In this document: positions 1-5,349 of the stretch, piece after piece
Numbering within the stretch: position 1 is the first letter of the stretch
Layout: every line of letters begins with the position of its first letter
Virus record (IMG/VR): IMGVR_UViG_3300030090_006274
Location: 1-31,161 of that record
Origin: a virus
DNA length: 31,161 nt
Reading direction: 5' to 3' (one strand)
Translations under genes and position numbers: made by a program
The notes under the pieces: generated by a model
Database searches by the model: none
What the model saw: the letters and a program-made list of their open reading frames with translations, nothing else
Told to the model about the DNA's origin: nothing

Positions 1-59
1 AAGAGTATTACAAAGAACCTTATGATTACGACAATATAGAACTTAAAAAATATAAATAA
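1..59 (+). CDS. 3' end of an unidentified protein (partial)
   Basis: Only the last 18 or so codons are in the window. The frame starting at base 3 is open and ends at TAA 57-59. The tail is acidic and tyrosine-rich (EYYKEPYDYDN at its start) and ends in LKKYK. The next start codon follows within 2 bases, as in the rest of this operon, so a real gene end is likely. Nothing can be said about function. Confidence 0.4.
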   Translation, partial: EYYKEPYDYDNIELKKYK

Positions 60-60
60 A

Positions 61-207
61 ATGAAAATAGAGACAAAAGGAAAAACTCTAAAGCAAATTG
101 AAGTAGAAGTTCTTAAGGCAGTTTTAAAAGAAAATAACGGAAACAAAAAAAAGACTGCTGAACAATTAGAAATTGGCAGGAGTACAATTTATAGATTAAT
201 AAAATGA
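61..207 (+). CDS. Stand-alone Fis-type helix-turn-helix protein (48 aa)
   Basis: This tiny protein is essentially just the C-terminal DNA-binding helices of the Fis/NtrC family (HTH_8). A first helix (KTLKQIEVEVLKAVL, about residues 8-22) is followed by NGNKKKTAEQLEIGRSTIYR at 26-45, matching the family pattern of N-x-x-x-A-A-x-x-L-G-I-x-R-x-T-L-Y-R. There is no sensor or ATPase domain. It probably binds DNA as a dimer and could regulate this phage operon or host genes. The start at 61 follows an A-rich leader with no Shine-Dalgarno. The stop overlaps the ATG of the next gene (ATGA), suggesting coupled translation. The fold assignment is good; the role is inference. Confidence 0.75.
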   Translation: MKIETKGKTLKQIEVEVLKAVLKENNGNKKKTAEQLEIGRSTIYRLIK

Positions 208-383
208 AAAAATATGAATATCAAACAATAAGAGTAAAAGATGTTTGCATCAGAAAAGACAAAGGATATGAACTTCATTTAGAGGAAGAATTAAACAAGT
301 TAGGTTATAGAGGTTATAAAGTCGTAGGCATTACCAAGAATAGATTTAGCGATATAATTATAATGGAAAAAACAAAAGAATAG
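204..383 (+). CDS. DUF4177-like small protein (59 aa)
   Basis: The protein starts MKKYEYQTIRV, then has LEEELNKLGYRGYKVVGI around residues 26-43 and ends in a short beta strand (DIIIMEK). This order (strand, helix with L-N-x-L-G-x-x-G-W/Y, strand, terminal I-x-x-x-K) is that of the DUF4177 family, small bacterial and phage proteins of unknown role. The usual Trp after the second Gly is Tyr here. It is translationally coupled to the Fis-like gene by an ATGA overlap. It is followed by a structured 100-base gap, so these two genes may form the end of a transcription unit. Confidence 0.65.
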   Translation: MKKYEYQTIRVKDVCIRKDKGYELHLEEELNKLGYRGYKVVGITKNRFSDIIIMEKTKE

Positions 384-408
384 GTGCTAGCCCTTTAAAC
401 CCTGCTAG

Positions 409-432
409 TCAAGGCTTTGTTTTTAGCCTTGA
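409..432 (+). terminator. Stem-loop with T-rich loop
   Basis: An 8-bp perfect stem (TCAAGGCT at 409-416, AGCCTTGA at 425-432) encloses an 8-base T-rich loop. It lies in the only sizeable non-coding gap of the left operon (384-484). It is not followed by a T tract, so it may be an attenuator or part of a tandem structure with the hairpin at 443-464 rather than a full terminator. Just upstream, TGCTAG occurs as a direct repeat at 385-390 and 403-408. Confidence 0.4.
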
Positions 433-442
433 GGTGTTGTTG

Positions 443-464
443 GGGAGGGTGTAAAAGCCCTCCT
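443..464 (+). terminator. GC-rich hairpin upstream of the thioesterase gene
   Basis: GGAGGG (444-449) pairs with CCCTCC (458-463) around an 8-base loop, and TTTAAATTAAA follows. In a genome this AT-rich, a 6-bp all-GC stem stands out. It could be a weak intrinsic terminator or attenuator, or an RNA element that protects or gates the downstream thioesterase-ssb message. Its right arm ends about 20 bases before the ATG at 485. Confidence 0.4.
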
Positions 465-484
465 TTAAATTAAACAAGAAAACA

Positions 485-886
485 ATGTATAATTTTAATT
501 TCACACTAAAAGACACAACTCCCTATGGAAATGTCTATTTTTCAAGGGCTTTTGATATTCAAGGGATAGTAAGGGAAATGTGGCTAAAAGAAAACAATTT
601 ATTAAGTTTTCTTAAAGATTATCAGTTAATAACAAAAAAGGCTTATAATGAATATATTAAAGAATGTTTCCCCTTTGTTGACTACAAAGTAGAATTTATA
701 GTTAAAAAAATTAATAACACATCTTTTATTTTTGAAATAGAAATAACAGATCAAGAAACAGGAGAAATCCATTGTAAAGGGGAGCAGAAAATATGTTTTG
801 CCAAAGCAAATAAACTTGTCCCTATTCCAGAGCTATTTAAAAAGGCTTTAATTCTAAATAAAAATAAAAATGGGAAATTCAATTAA
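485..886 (+). CDS. Hotdog-fold thioesterase, enediyne/PKS (DynE7/CalE7) type
   Basis: A 133-residue protein of normal length for a single hotdog domain. The N-terminal block D10-T-T-P-Y-G15-N16-V-Y-F followed by Q26-G27-x-x-R30-E31-M32-W-L closely resembles enediyne polyketide thioesterases (G-N-V-Y-Y, then W-Q-G-x-C-R-E-M-F-L). The rest fits the fold: a strand near 65-75, F-I-F-E-I-E-I at 81-87, a turn at D-Q-E-T-G-E and a G-x-Q-K-I-x-F strand at 99-105. The P-I-P-E-L tail at 113-117 is also usual. These enzymes hydrolyse acyl or polyketide thioesters; the substrate here is unknown. The gene overlaps ssb by 17 bases, so it belongs to the phage operon and is not a stray host fragment. Such a gene is unexpected in a podovirus. 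The family call is strong; the role is open. Confidence 0.8.
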   Translation: MYNFNFTLKDTTPYGNVYFSRAFDIQGIVREMWLKENNLLSFLKDYQLITKKAYNEYIKECFPFVDYKVEFIVKKINNTSFIFEIEITDQETGEIHCKGEQKICFAKANKLVPIPELFKKALILNKNKNGKFN

Positions 887-1268
887 TCGTGTAATTTTAA
901 TAGGAAATTTAGGACAAGATCCAGATATTAGACAAACATCAGACGGCAGAGAGTTAGCAAATTTTTCTCTTGCTACAAATGAGAAATGGGAAGCTAAAGA
1001 TGGCACGCCCAAAGAAAAAGTAGAATATCATAAAATTGTAGTCTTCAATCAAGGCTTAGTAAATGTAGTAAAAAACTATGTTAAAAAAGGCACTAAGCTA
1101 TATATTGAGGGACAGCTACAAACTAGAAAATGGACTGATAACAACGGAGTAGATAAATACACTACCGAGATTGTTTTACAAAATTTCAATTCTAATTTAC
1201 AACTTTTAAATAAAGTTGAGAAACAAAAGAATATTGATGAGCCAAACGATTTTGAGGCTAATTTTTAA
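870..1268 (+). CDS. ssb: Single-stranded DNA-binding protein
   Basis: A bacterial-type SSB of 132 residues with one OB fold (about residues 4-112). The opening I-N-R-V-I-L-I-G-N-L-G-x-D-P, then A-N-F-S-L-A-T-N-E, the H-K-I-V-V-F strand and K-G-T-K-L-Y-I-E-G-Q-L-Q-T-R-K-W are all diagnostic. It coats single-stranded DNA during phage replication or recombination. The C-terminal tail is short and acidic and ends D-F-E-A-N-F, a variant of the D-I-P-F tip that recruits host partners. The start at 870 inside the upstream gene gives the standard N-terminus, so the 17-base overlap is real. Confidence 0.95.
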   Translation: MGNSINRVILIGNLGQDPDIRQTSDGRELANFSLATNEKWEAKDGTPKEKVEYHKIVVFNQGLVNVVKNYVKKGTKLYIEGQLQTRKWTDNNGVDKYTTEIVLQNFNSNLQLLNKVEKQKNIDEPNDFEANF

Positions 1269-1286
1269 CTTAAAATAAATAAACAA

Positions 1287-1463
1287 ATGAACTATAACAA
1301 TTTAAAACTGGAGGATATTAAAAAAGAGTTGTGCAGAATAGTAGATCAGCATGAGGTAATGAAACAGTTTGTTGATTTGCCTACTGTAAGAAAAGAGCTA
1401 AAAGAGGCGATTGAGTGGTTTTTAGATCCAGTAGAAAGCGAAGAGAGGAAAGATGAATCATGA
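1287..1463 (+). CDS. Small acidic protein, unknown (58 aa)
   Basis: The protein begins MNYNNLKLED and is predicted mostly helical and acidic, with V-R-K-E-L-K-E-A-I-E-W-F-L-D-P at about 34-48. No family is recognised. The start follows the leader AACTTAAAATAAATAAACAA, the same type used by other genes here. The end overlaps the next gene by 11 bases. The packing and leader support it as a real gene despite its short length. Confidence 0.6.
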   Translation: MNYNNLKLEDIKKELCRIVDQHEVMKQFVDLPTVRKELKEAIEWFLDPVESEERKDES

Positions 1464-1641
1464 GAGCATTGAATTTTTAGAAAAAGAAATACTGAAAACA
1501 AAAACACATATAAGAGTTTTAAAAAATCCTTTTATTGGTTTAGTATTCTTTTTTTGTAAGAAAAAATTAATTTCCGATATGAAAAAGCACATTGAGGCGA
1601 TGGAAAATATTATAAAACAGTTAAATGCAAAAACACCATAA
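1453..1641 (+). CDS. Small helical protein, unknown (62 aa)
   Basis: Two amphipathic helices (about 3-20 and 38-58) flank a short hydrophobic stretch I-G-L-V-F-F-F at 28-34, followed by a K-K-K cluster. It might touch the membrane, but the stretch is too short to be a clear transmembrane segment. It overlaps the genes on both sides (11 and 17 bases), typical of this compressed operon. No family is recognised. Confidence 0.55.
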   Translation: MNHESIEFLEKEILKTKTHIRVLKNPFIGLVFFFCKKKLISDMKKHIEAMENIIKQLNAKTP

Positions 1642-1879
1642 TAGCTACGAAGAAACTAAAAAAATATACGGAAATACTATAGCATTGAGGATCAACAATG
1701 ATAGTTTAGCTTTTATTGAGCGTGCAATTTTAAAAAGGAACATTGAACAAGAAAAACCTAGAGACTTTAAGTTTAGAATTAATATTTATGAAAAAGAAAA
1801 ACTAGTTAATGTAATCAGAAAACTATTTTTTAAAAATAAATTAATTGACACGAGTCAGAAAAAATATAAATTGATATGA
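1625..1879 (+). CDS. Small basic protein, unknown (84 aa)
   Basis: A lysine- and arginine-rich protein with no recognised domain. It has a mixed strand/helix centre (T-I-A-L-R-I-N-N-D-S-L-A-F-I) and a basic C-terminal helix (V-I-R-K-L-F-F-K-N-K-L). It ends KYKLI and its stop overlaps the next ATG as ATGA. The 13 bases at this junction are repeated exactly at the next junction (1962-1974). Confidence 0.55.
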   Translation: MQKHHNSYEETKKIYGNTIALRINNDSLAFIERAILKRNIEQEKPRDFKFRINIYEKEKLVNVIRKLFFKNKLIDTSQKKYKLI

Positions 1880-1974
1880 TTGAATTTGACGAAGAAAAAA
1901 TATTATCTGAAAAAATGAAAAACAAAAATAGAAAAGCTGAATATTATCAAAGAAATAAAGATAAATTGATATGA
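1876..1974 (+). CDS. Micro-protein with YYQRNKDK motif (32 aa)
   Basis: A 32-residue reading frame bounded on both sides by ATGA stop-start overlaps (1876-1879 and 1971-1974). Its C-terminal half, A-E-Y-Y-Q-R-N-K-D-K, looks like one unit of the Y-Y-x-x-N-K-D-K type repeats seen in many phage small basic proteins. It may be a functional peptide or just a linker that keeps ribosomes moving to the next gene. Confidence 0.4.
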   Translation: MIEFDEEKILSEKMKNKNRKAEYYQRNKDKLI

Positions 1975-2309
1975 AAAAATGTAAGTGGAGTAGTATTGCT
2001 AAAAAAGTTTTAAGCAAAGAAGATATAGATGTTATAGGAGAAAAAGAAGCTATAAGACTTATTAACAATATACTTTCTGAATCAAGAGACGGAGTATTGT
2101 TTTTGGATGATCTGATAGGTGTTTCTAATAATTATAGAAAGATATTAAATAAACTTATAGAAAAAAATTGGCTTTTTGAAACAACAACTAATCGTGGAAC
2201 AATATATCATATACATCCACTAAAGCAGTTGTGGTATTGTTCTTTTTTATTAAATCCACAACCACCAAAATTTAAATGGATAAGCCCTATTAATACTAAC
2301 AATGATTAA
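1971..2309 (+). CDS. Possible winged-helix protein (112 aa)
   Basis: Residues about 22-76 read as a winged helix: helices at E-K-E-A-I-R-L-I-N-N-I-L and L-D-D-L-I-G, a putative recognition helix N-N-Y-R-K-I-L-N-K-L-I-E-K-N-W-L, then a two-strand wing (L-F-E-T-T-T-N-R-G-T-I-Y-H-I). The aromatic, proline-rich tail (L-L-N-P-Q-P-P-K-F-K-W) is unusual. A DNA- or partner-binding role is plausible, but this is inferred from pattern only. It overlaps the next gene by 8 bases. Confidence 0.5.
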   Translation: MKKCKWSSIAKKVLSKEDIDVIGEKEAIRLINNILSESRDGVLFLDDLIGVSNNYRKILNKLIEKNWLFETTTNRGTIYHIHPLKQLWYCSFLLNPQPPKFKWISPINTNND

Positions 2310-2829
2310 AACAATAATAGCATTTTTACTACTACCATTAACAGCAAATGCATTTATTGGAGTTTCAAATACAGTCTTTGCTCAAGATTATAAAGAGTAT
2401 AACACTCAAAAAATAGAGAATGGTTTATCGTTAAACTTAAACTACTATAAACCTATTTCTGAAAAATATATTATAGGAGTATCAACAAATAGACTAACAA
2501 GCCAATTTTTAAGGGCTGAGGGCTATTTAATAAGAAAAGATGATAAAGTAGCCATAAAAACTAAAACAAAGCTTACAACCGATTCTATAGGACTTTTCAG
2601 AGGGTTTAATAAATATTTAGTTGGGGGTAATGTTATAAATGCTAGAAAAGATAGTAACTTGTATCTAAGTAATACAAAGATCAACAATAATAAAGAAAGT
2701 GAGTTGCTTTTTGGCGTTTCCTTTGGTAAAATTCTTGATGGTGGTGTTTTGACTGCTACCTATATTTTTAAGAATGAAGATTTTGACTTAAAGAGAGGAA
2801 TTAATTTTAGTTATGCTTTTAAATTCTAA
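2302..2829 (+). CDS. Secreted, outer-membrane beta-barrel-like protein (175 aa)
   Basis: An N-terminal signal peptide (MIKTIIAFLLLPLTANA, cleavage likely after residue 17) leads into a protein dominated by alternating polar/aromatic strands. Examples are G-L-S-L-N-L-N-Y-Y, Y-I-I-G-V-S-T-N-R, S-E-L-L-F-G-V-S-F-G and G-V-L-T-A-T-Y-I-F. The C-terminus is I-N-F-S-Y-A-F-K-F, ending in Phe with alternating hydrophobics as outer-membrane barrels do. Phages rarely make outer-membrane proteins; those known often mask or alter the receptor against superinfection. That role here is inference. It sits in the early/middle operon, not with the virion genes. The signal peptide call is strong and the barrel call moderate. 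Confidence 0.6.
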   Translation: MIKTIIAFLLLPLTANAFIGVSNTVFAQDYKEYNTQKIENGLSLNLNYYKPISEKYIIGVSTNRLTSQFLRAEGYLIRKDDKVAIKTKTKLTTDSIGLFRGFNKYLVGGNVINARKDSNLYLSNTKINNNKESELLFGVSFGKILDGGVLTATYIFKNEDFDLKRGINFSYAFKF

Positions 2830-2862
2830 AAAAAACAAAATGAAAAGAATCTTTTTTGATAA

Positions 2863-3030
2863 ATGGAAATGCTTAAACTAGACAAAGATTATCTCACGAT
2901 CATATTAATACCTTTAATAATAGGCGTTTTGGCGATTGTAAATGCCGAAACTCCAAAAGAAAAACAAGACAGATATTTTTCCTGTCTAGAAAGATATGAT
3001 GAACAACAATGTCATAAAATATTTGAATAG
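2863..3030 (+). CDS. Small single-pass membrane protein (55 aa)
   Basis: After a charged start (MEMLKLDKDY), residues 11-27 are a clear hydrophobic segment (L-T-I-I-L-I-P-L-I-I-G-V-L-A-I-V). A charged tail with two cysteines (C41, C50) follows. The order suggests an inner-membrane anchor or uncleaved signal with the cysteine tail in the periplasm, possibly disulfide-bonded. It follows the secreted-protein gene directly, so the two may act together at the envelope. A 13-codon frame at 2840-2881 in front of it is probably not a gene. Confidence 0.5.
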   Translation: MEMLKLDKDYLTIILIPLIIGVLAIVNAETPKEKQDRYFSCLERYDEQQCHKIFE

Positions 3031-3289
3031 ATTAGTTATGATTTTATATTTTAAAAAAAGAAAGTTTAGAAAGTTTATAAGACAGTGCAGTATCCTTAAT
3101 GACAAAGAAGTGAGAGCTAAAGCTTGGTTTAGGGATGATCTCCTTTACATAAAAAGAGGTCTAAAAGAATGGGAGCAGGAGATATTAAACGAGGAAATAA
3201 ATAGAGTAGAAAGAGAAAAGAAAGAAAGAGAAATGGAAAGAGAAATGAAGAAAAGTAGAAAGGAATTTTTTGAGAAATGGGAAAAATAA
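2996..3289 (+). CDS. Highly charged helical protein (97 aa), start uncertain
   Basis: The second half is a long charged helix with runs of R/K-E (E-R-E-K-K-E-R-E-M-E-R), likely a coiled coil. The middle, V-R-A-K-A-W-F-R-D-D-L, is also helical. No family is recognised. Starts at 2996 or 2999 overlap the previous gene by over 30 bases; an internal ATG at 3038, after that gene's stop, is an equally good choice. It overlaps the nuclease gene by 13 bases. Confidence 0.55.
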   Translation: MMNNNVIKYLNRLVMILYFKKRKFRKFIRQCSILNDKEVRAKAWFRDDLLYIKRGLKEWEQEILNEEINRVEREKKEREMEREMKKSRKEFFEKWEK

Positions 3290-3660
3290 TTAGATCAGAA
3301 GATGATTTTCACCTACTAATAGGTAGTTATTTAAATATCAATGAACTTAATTTAAAGAAAAAGGGGTTAATATACTGGACTTACTCTCCAGCAGGAGAGT
3401 TAAGAAATAAATTAATTGCAATAAAATTAAAGAAAAAAGGCGTTAAAAAAGGAGACGCTGATTATAGGCTAGAATTTGTTAAAAACGATATACAATATAC
3501 TGGTTATTTTGAAATAAAGTTTGGTAAAAATAAACTTACAAAAGAGCAGAAAGCGATATTTGAATTAAGGAGCAAAATAAAAAACACAAAATGCTATACT
3601 TGTTATTCATTTGAAGAGTTTGAAGATAGTTTGAATAATTTTTTAGGTTTTATATGCTGA
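3277..3660 (+). CDS. VRR-NUC family nuclease
   Basis: A 127-residue stand-alone VRR-NUC domain, a branch of the PD-(D/E)XK nucleases often found in phages. The signature is present: G-E-L-R (40-43), then G-V-K-K-G-D60-A-D-Y-R at 55-64. The catalytic strand Y-F-E79-I-K81-F-G is followed by L-T-K-E-Q91-K-A-I. D60 or D62, E79 and K81 are the expected metal and catalytic residues and all are kept. Such enzymes cut branched or flap DNA, so a part in recombination, replication or packaging clean-up is likely. It overlaps both neighbours slightly. Confidence 0.85.
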   Translation: MGKIIRSEDDFHLLIGSYLNINELNLKKKGLIYWTYSPAGELRNKLIAIKLKKKGVKKGDADYRLEFVKNDIQYTGYFEIKFGKNKLTKEQKAIFELRSKIKNTKCYTCYSFEEFEDSLNNFLGFIC

Positions 3661-3974
3661 CAGAAAAGCAAAAAAAAGAAAGTAAAAGAGAATCAAATAG
3701 AAAATATAGACAATCTGAGAAAGGGAAAATCGCTGTAAAAAGATATAAAAAATCTGAGAAATATAAAAAAGCCTCTAAAAAATATAAACAATCTGAGAAA
3801 GGAAAAAAAACTCAGACAAGATACCTTTTGAGAAAAAAAAAAGAAAAAATAAAAATTAAATTATTGGTATTTGTGTTTCAAATGCTTAATTTAGGATATA
3901 AAATTAAAGTGAGTAAAATTATTGATTATTCAATAAATGGTTATTTGTCTAAAATTAGATTAGTCAATGAATAA
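3654..3974 (+). CDS. Lysine-rich 13-residue repeat protein (106 aa)
   Basis: The N-terminal half holds three copies of a 13-residue unit of the form K-x-Y-x-x-S-E-K-x-K-x-x-x (around residues 17-57). The C-terminal half has a hydrophobic helix (L-L-V-F-V-F-Q-M-L) and an I-D-Y-S-I-N-G-Y-L-S-K-I-R tail that looks like a small HTH. Similar repeats often precede HNH-type domains in phage proteins, but no HNH residues are seen here. With its extreme basic charge it probably binds nucleic acid. Confidence 0.65.
   Translation: MLTEKQKKESKRESNRKYRQSEKGKIAVKRYKKSEKYKKASKKYKQSEKGKKTQTRYLLRKKKEKIKIKLLVFVFQMLNLGYKIKVSKIIDYSINGYLSKIRLVNE
3705..3803 (+). repeat. Three 39-bp in-frame tandem repeats
   Basis: CAATCTGAGAAA at 3711, its one-base variant at 3750 and the exact form at 3789 are spaced 39 bases apart. 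This is three tandem units encoding the 13-residue repeat of the lysine-rich protein. Period and frame agree, so this is repeat growth within a gene and not a regulatory iteron. Confidence 0.7.
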
Positions 3975-4446
3975 ACAAATATACATTAAACGTCTTCTGA
4001 GGTATACTAAAGAGGGGCAAGGGTTTTATTGCTCACAAGTCTTTAAGATCAATGAAGGGTTAGATAAGCCCATTAAGGAGCCATTGTTAAGAAATAATAA
4101 ACCCCTATTTTTTTTAGAGAGACAGAAAGTAGCAATACCTAAAATGTCATATTCATTAGGAGCAGATTTTACAGGGAAGCATCAATGGGTGAAAATCTTA
4201 AATGTTCCAGAACGATTTAATATAGAAATTCACGCAGGAAATTACTTAAGAAATACTATGGGGTGTCCTTTATTAGGGCAAAACTATGATGAAAATAAAG
4301 AATATAGCAATCATGATTTAATAATTGGTGAAAGTCAAAACAGTTGCAATTGGTTTAGAAATGATTTTTTATTAAATGATAATAATAAAAAACAAACAAA
4401 GAAGGTAGATCAAGATGAGGTAATAGGTCATATAACTATTGCTTGA
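3967..4446 (+). CDS. DUF5675 family protein (159 aa)
   Basis: The sequence follows the DUF5675 layout: an I-K-R-L opening, an L-F-F-L-E-R segment, I-P-K-M-S-Y-S-L at 58-65, then V-P-E-R-F-N-I-E-I-H89-A-G-N-Y at 80-93 and M-G-C100-P-L-L-G-Q. H89 and C100 are the family's strongest positions and resemble the H...G-C layout of L,D-transpeptidase-like folds. DUF5675 proteins are common near phage lysis or tail genes but have no proven reaction. Here the gene is last in the plus operon and meets the lysis cassette tail to tail. A cell-wall role is possible but unproven. Confidence 0.75.
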   Translation: MNKQIYIKRLLRYTKEGQGFYCSQVFKINEGLDKPIKEPLLRNNKPLFFLERQKVAIPKMSYSLGADFTGKHQWVKILNVPERFNIEIHAGNYLRNTMGCPLLGQNYDENKEYSNHDLIIGESQNSCNWFRNDFLLNDNNKKQTKKVDQDEVIGHITIA

Positions 4447-4520
4447 CTTGTTAATAAGCTAATTTTATAATTGATAAACCTTCAAATTTTATCATTTCAA
4501 TCTTTTGAGATTGATCTTGA

Positions 4521-4558
4521 AGATAACCTTTTTCTTAACGACGGGAAAAAGGTTATCT
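4521..4558. terminator. Bidirectional terminator between convergent operons
   Basis: A perfect 14-bp stem (4521-4534 with 4545-4558) closes a 10-base loop. The stem's own A and T runs give T-rich flanks in both directions. It abuts the stop codon of the spanin lipoprotein (minus) and follows the DUF5675 stop by 74 bases (plus). Two weaker hairpins precede it: TGATAAA/TTTATCA (4472-4478, 4488-4494) and TCAATC/GATTGA (4497-4502, 4509-4514). Confidence 0.8.
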
Positions 4559-4768
4559 TTATTTACAAATCTCTCTATACTTCAACTCATTTTTCGTTAA
4601 TTTATCTATATTAATCAAAGATAAATTAACTGTTTCTTTCTCACTAAAAATAATAGGGTTATAAACTAGACAAAAAGCACTACTATTTTTTTCCGTGCAA
4701 GATGTCAAGTTTATCATTAAGAGACATATTGCTGACCCTTTTATCAATAGTTTTAGCTTTTCCAACAT
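4559..4768 (-). CDS. Rz1-like outer-membrane spanin lipoprotein
   Basis: A 69-residue lipoprotein. A basic N-terminus and hydrophobic segment end in the lipobox L21-T-S-C24, so lipidation at C24 is expected. After it comes C-x-x-Y-N-P-I-x-x-S-x-K-E-T, then K-N-E-L-K-Y-x-x-I-C, the C...PI...T...N...C layout common to Rz1-like proteins of many phages. It would pair with the inner-membrane spanin to fuse the envelopes at lysis. Its first 86 bases lie inside the Rz-like gene in another frame, the classic embedded spanin arrangement. It is the last gene of the late operon. Confidence 0.8.
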   Translation of the reverse strand: MLEKLKLLIKGSAICLLMINLTSCTEKNSSAFCLVYNPIIFSEKETVNLSLINIDKLTKNELKYREICK

Positions 4769-4889
4769 CTTTTAAAGTTTGTTTATTAATTTCATTTTTT
4801 AACGTGGTTTTCCCACTTCTCTTTCCTAACTGGAATATAGCAAATATAGCTCCAAAGATTGCTAGTATTTTGTAAATTAAACTTTTCAT
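4683..4889 (-). CDS. Rz-like inner-membrane spanin (short)
   Basis: A 68-residue protein with an N-terminal membrane anchor (I-Y-K-I-L-A-I-F-G-A-I-F-A-I-F, residues about 5-19). A polar, mostly helical periplasmic part of about 48 residues follows. The position directly upstream of and overlapping the Rz1-like gene, plus the anchor-helix layout, supports the i-spanin call. It is much shorter than lambda Rz. Its start overlaps the holin candidate's stop by ATGA. Confidence 0.7.
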   Translation of the reverse strand: MKSLIYKILAIFGAIFAIFQLGKRSGKTTLKNEINKQTLKDVGKAKTIDKRVSNMSLNDKLDILHGKK

Positions 4890-5140
4890 TTTAATTTTTC
4901 TTCTATTTTCTTTTGAACTAAAGAGACTATTTTTTCACTAGCTCCCTTCACGTTGCAGATTATTATTATAGCAGATAACCACATAATAGCTTCTATGATT
5001 ATTTCTTTGTTTGGTATCTCTACTGAAAATAAAGCTGTAAAGATGATTATGATTAATAATAATAAAGAAGTGATTGAAATTAATCTTCCACTACTCCAGC
5101 CTCCGTTCTCGTTTTTTAAAAAATTGTCTTCTTTATTCAT
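4886..5140 (-). CDS. Candidate holin (84 aa, two membrane segments)
   Basis: The N-terminus has N-G-G-W-S-S-G-R-L at 12-20, a motif frequent just before the first membrane helix in small phage holin-like proteins. Membrane segments lie at about 20-40 and 49-63, and the tail is short and strongly charged (V-Q-K-K-I-E-E-K-L-K). Size, topology and placement just before the spanins fit a holin, which opens the inner membrane for lysis. The 70-residue gene upstream is a rival candidate. Both ends overlap neighbours by ATGA. Confidence 0.65.
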   Translation of the reverse strand: MNKEDNFLKNENGGWSSGRLISITSLLLLIIIIFTALFSVEIPNKEIIIEAIMWLSAIIIICNVKGASEKIVSLVQKKIEEKLK

Positions 5141-5349
5141 TTTGATTTATCAATTTTAATGTCAGCCTTAATAGGTTTGTTTATAAGATTATTTATTGTG
5201 TCAATAACTCCATCTATGATGTGAATAGTACCAGCTGAAAAAATAACACCCAAAATAAGAAAACATACCAAACAAATTCTGCCTCTCACTTTGTGAATTG
5301 TTTGAACGCACTCTTTAAGCAGATCAACTAGATTTATTAAGGTTTTCAT
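5137..5349 (-). CDS. Small membrane protein, possible holin partner (70 aa)
   Basis: One clear transmembrane segment (about residues 25-45, I-C-L-V-C-F-L-I-L-G-V-I-F-S-A-G) lies between an amphipathic N-terminal helix and a polar, lysine-rich tail. It could be an antiholin, pinholin or accessory holin. It overlaps the downstream holin candidate by ATGA and the upstream gene by 26 bases, so it is part of the same cassette. Confidence 0.55.
   Translation of the reverse strand: MKTLINLVDLLKECVQTIHKVRGRICLVCFLILGVIFSAGTIHIIDGVIDTINNLINKPIKADIKIDKSK

Noticed and set aside
1841-2068. Minus-strand open frame rich in Phe
   Set aside because: It lies opposite the coupled small plus-strand genes and its sequence (F-F-I-S-I-Y-L-Y-F-F) is what the complement of A-rich coding DNA gives.
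2840-2881. 13-codon frame after the secreted protein gene
   Set aside because: Too short, with no recognisable feature; its end overlaps the start of the 55-residue membrane protein and it may at most be a leader peptide.
4953-5159. Plus-strand frame within the holin region
   Set aside because: Antisense of the holin candidate; no leader, and it crosses two coupled minus-strand genes.
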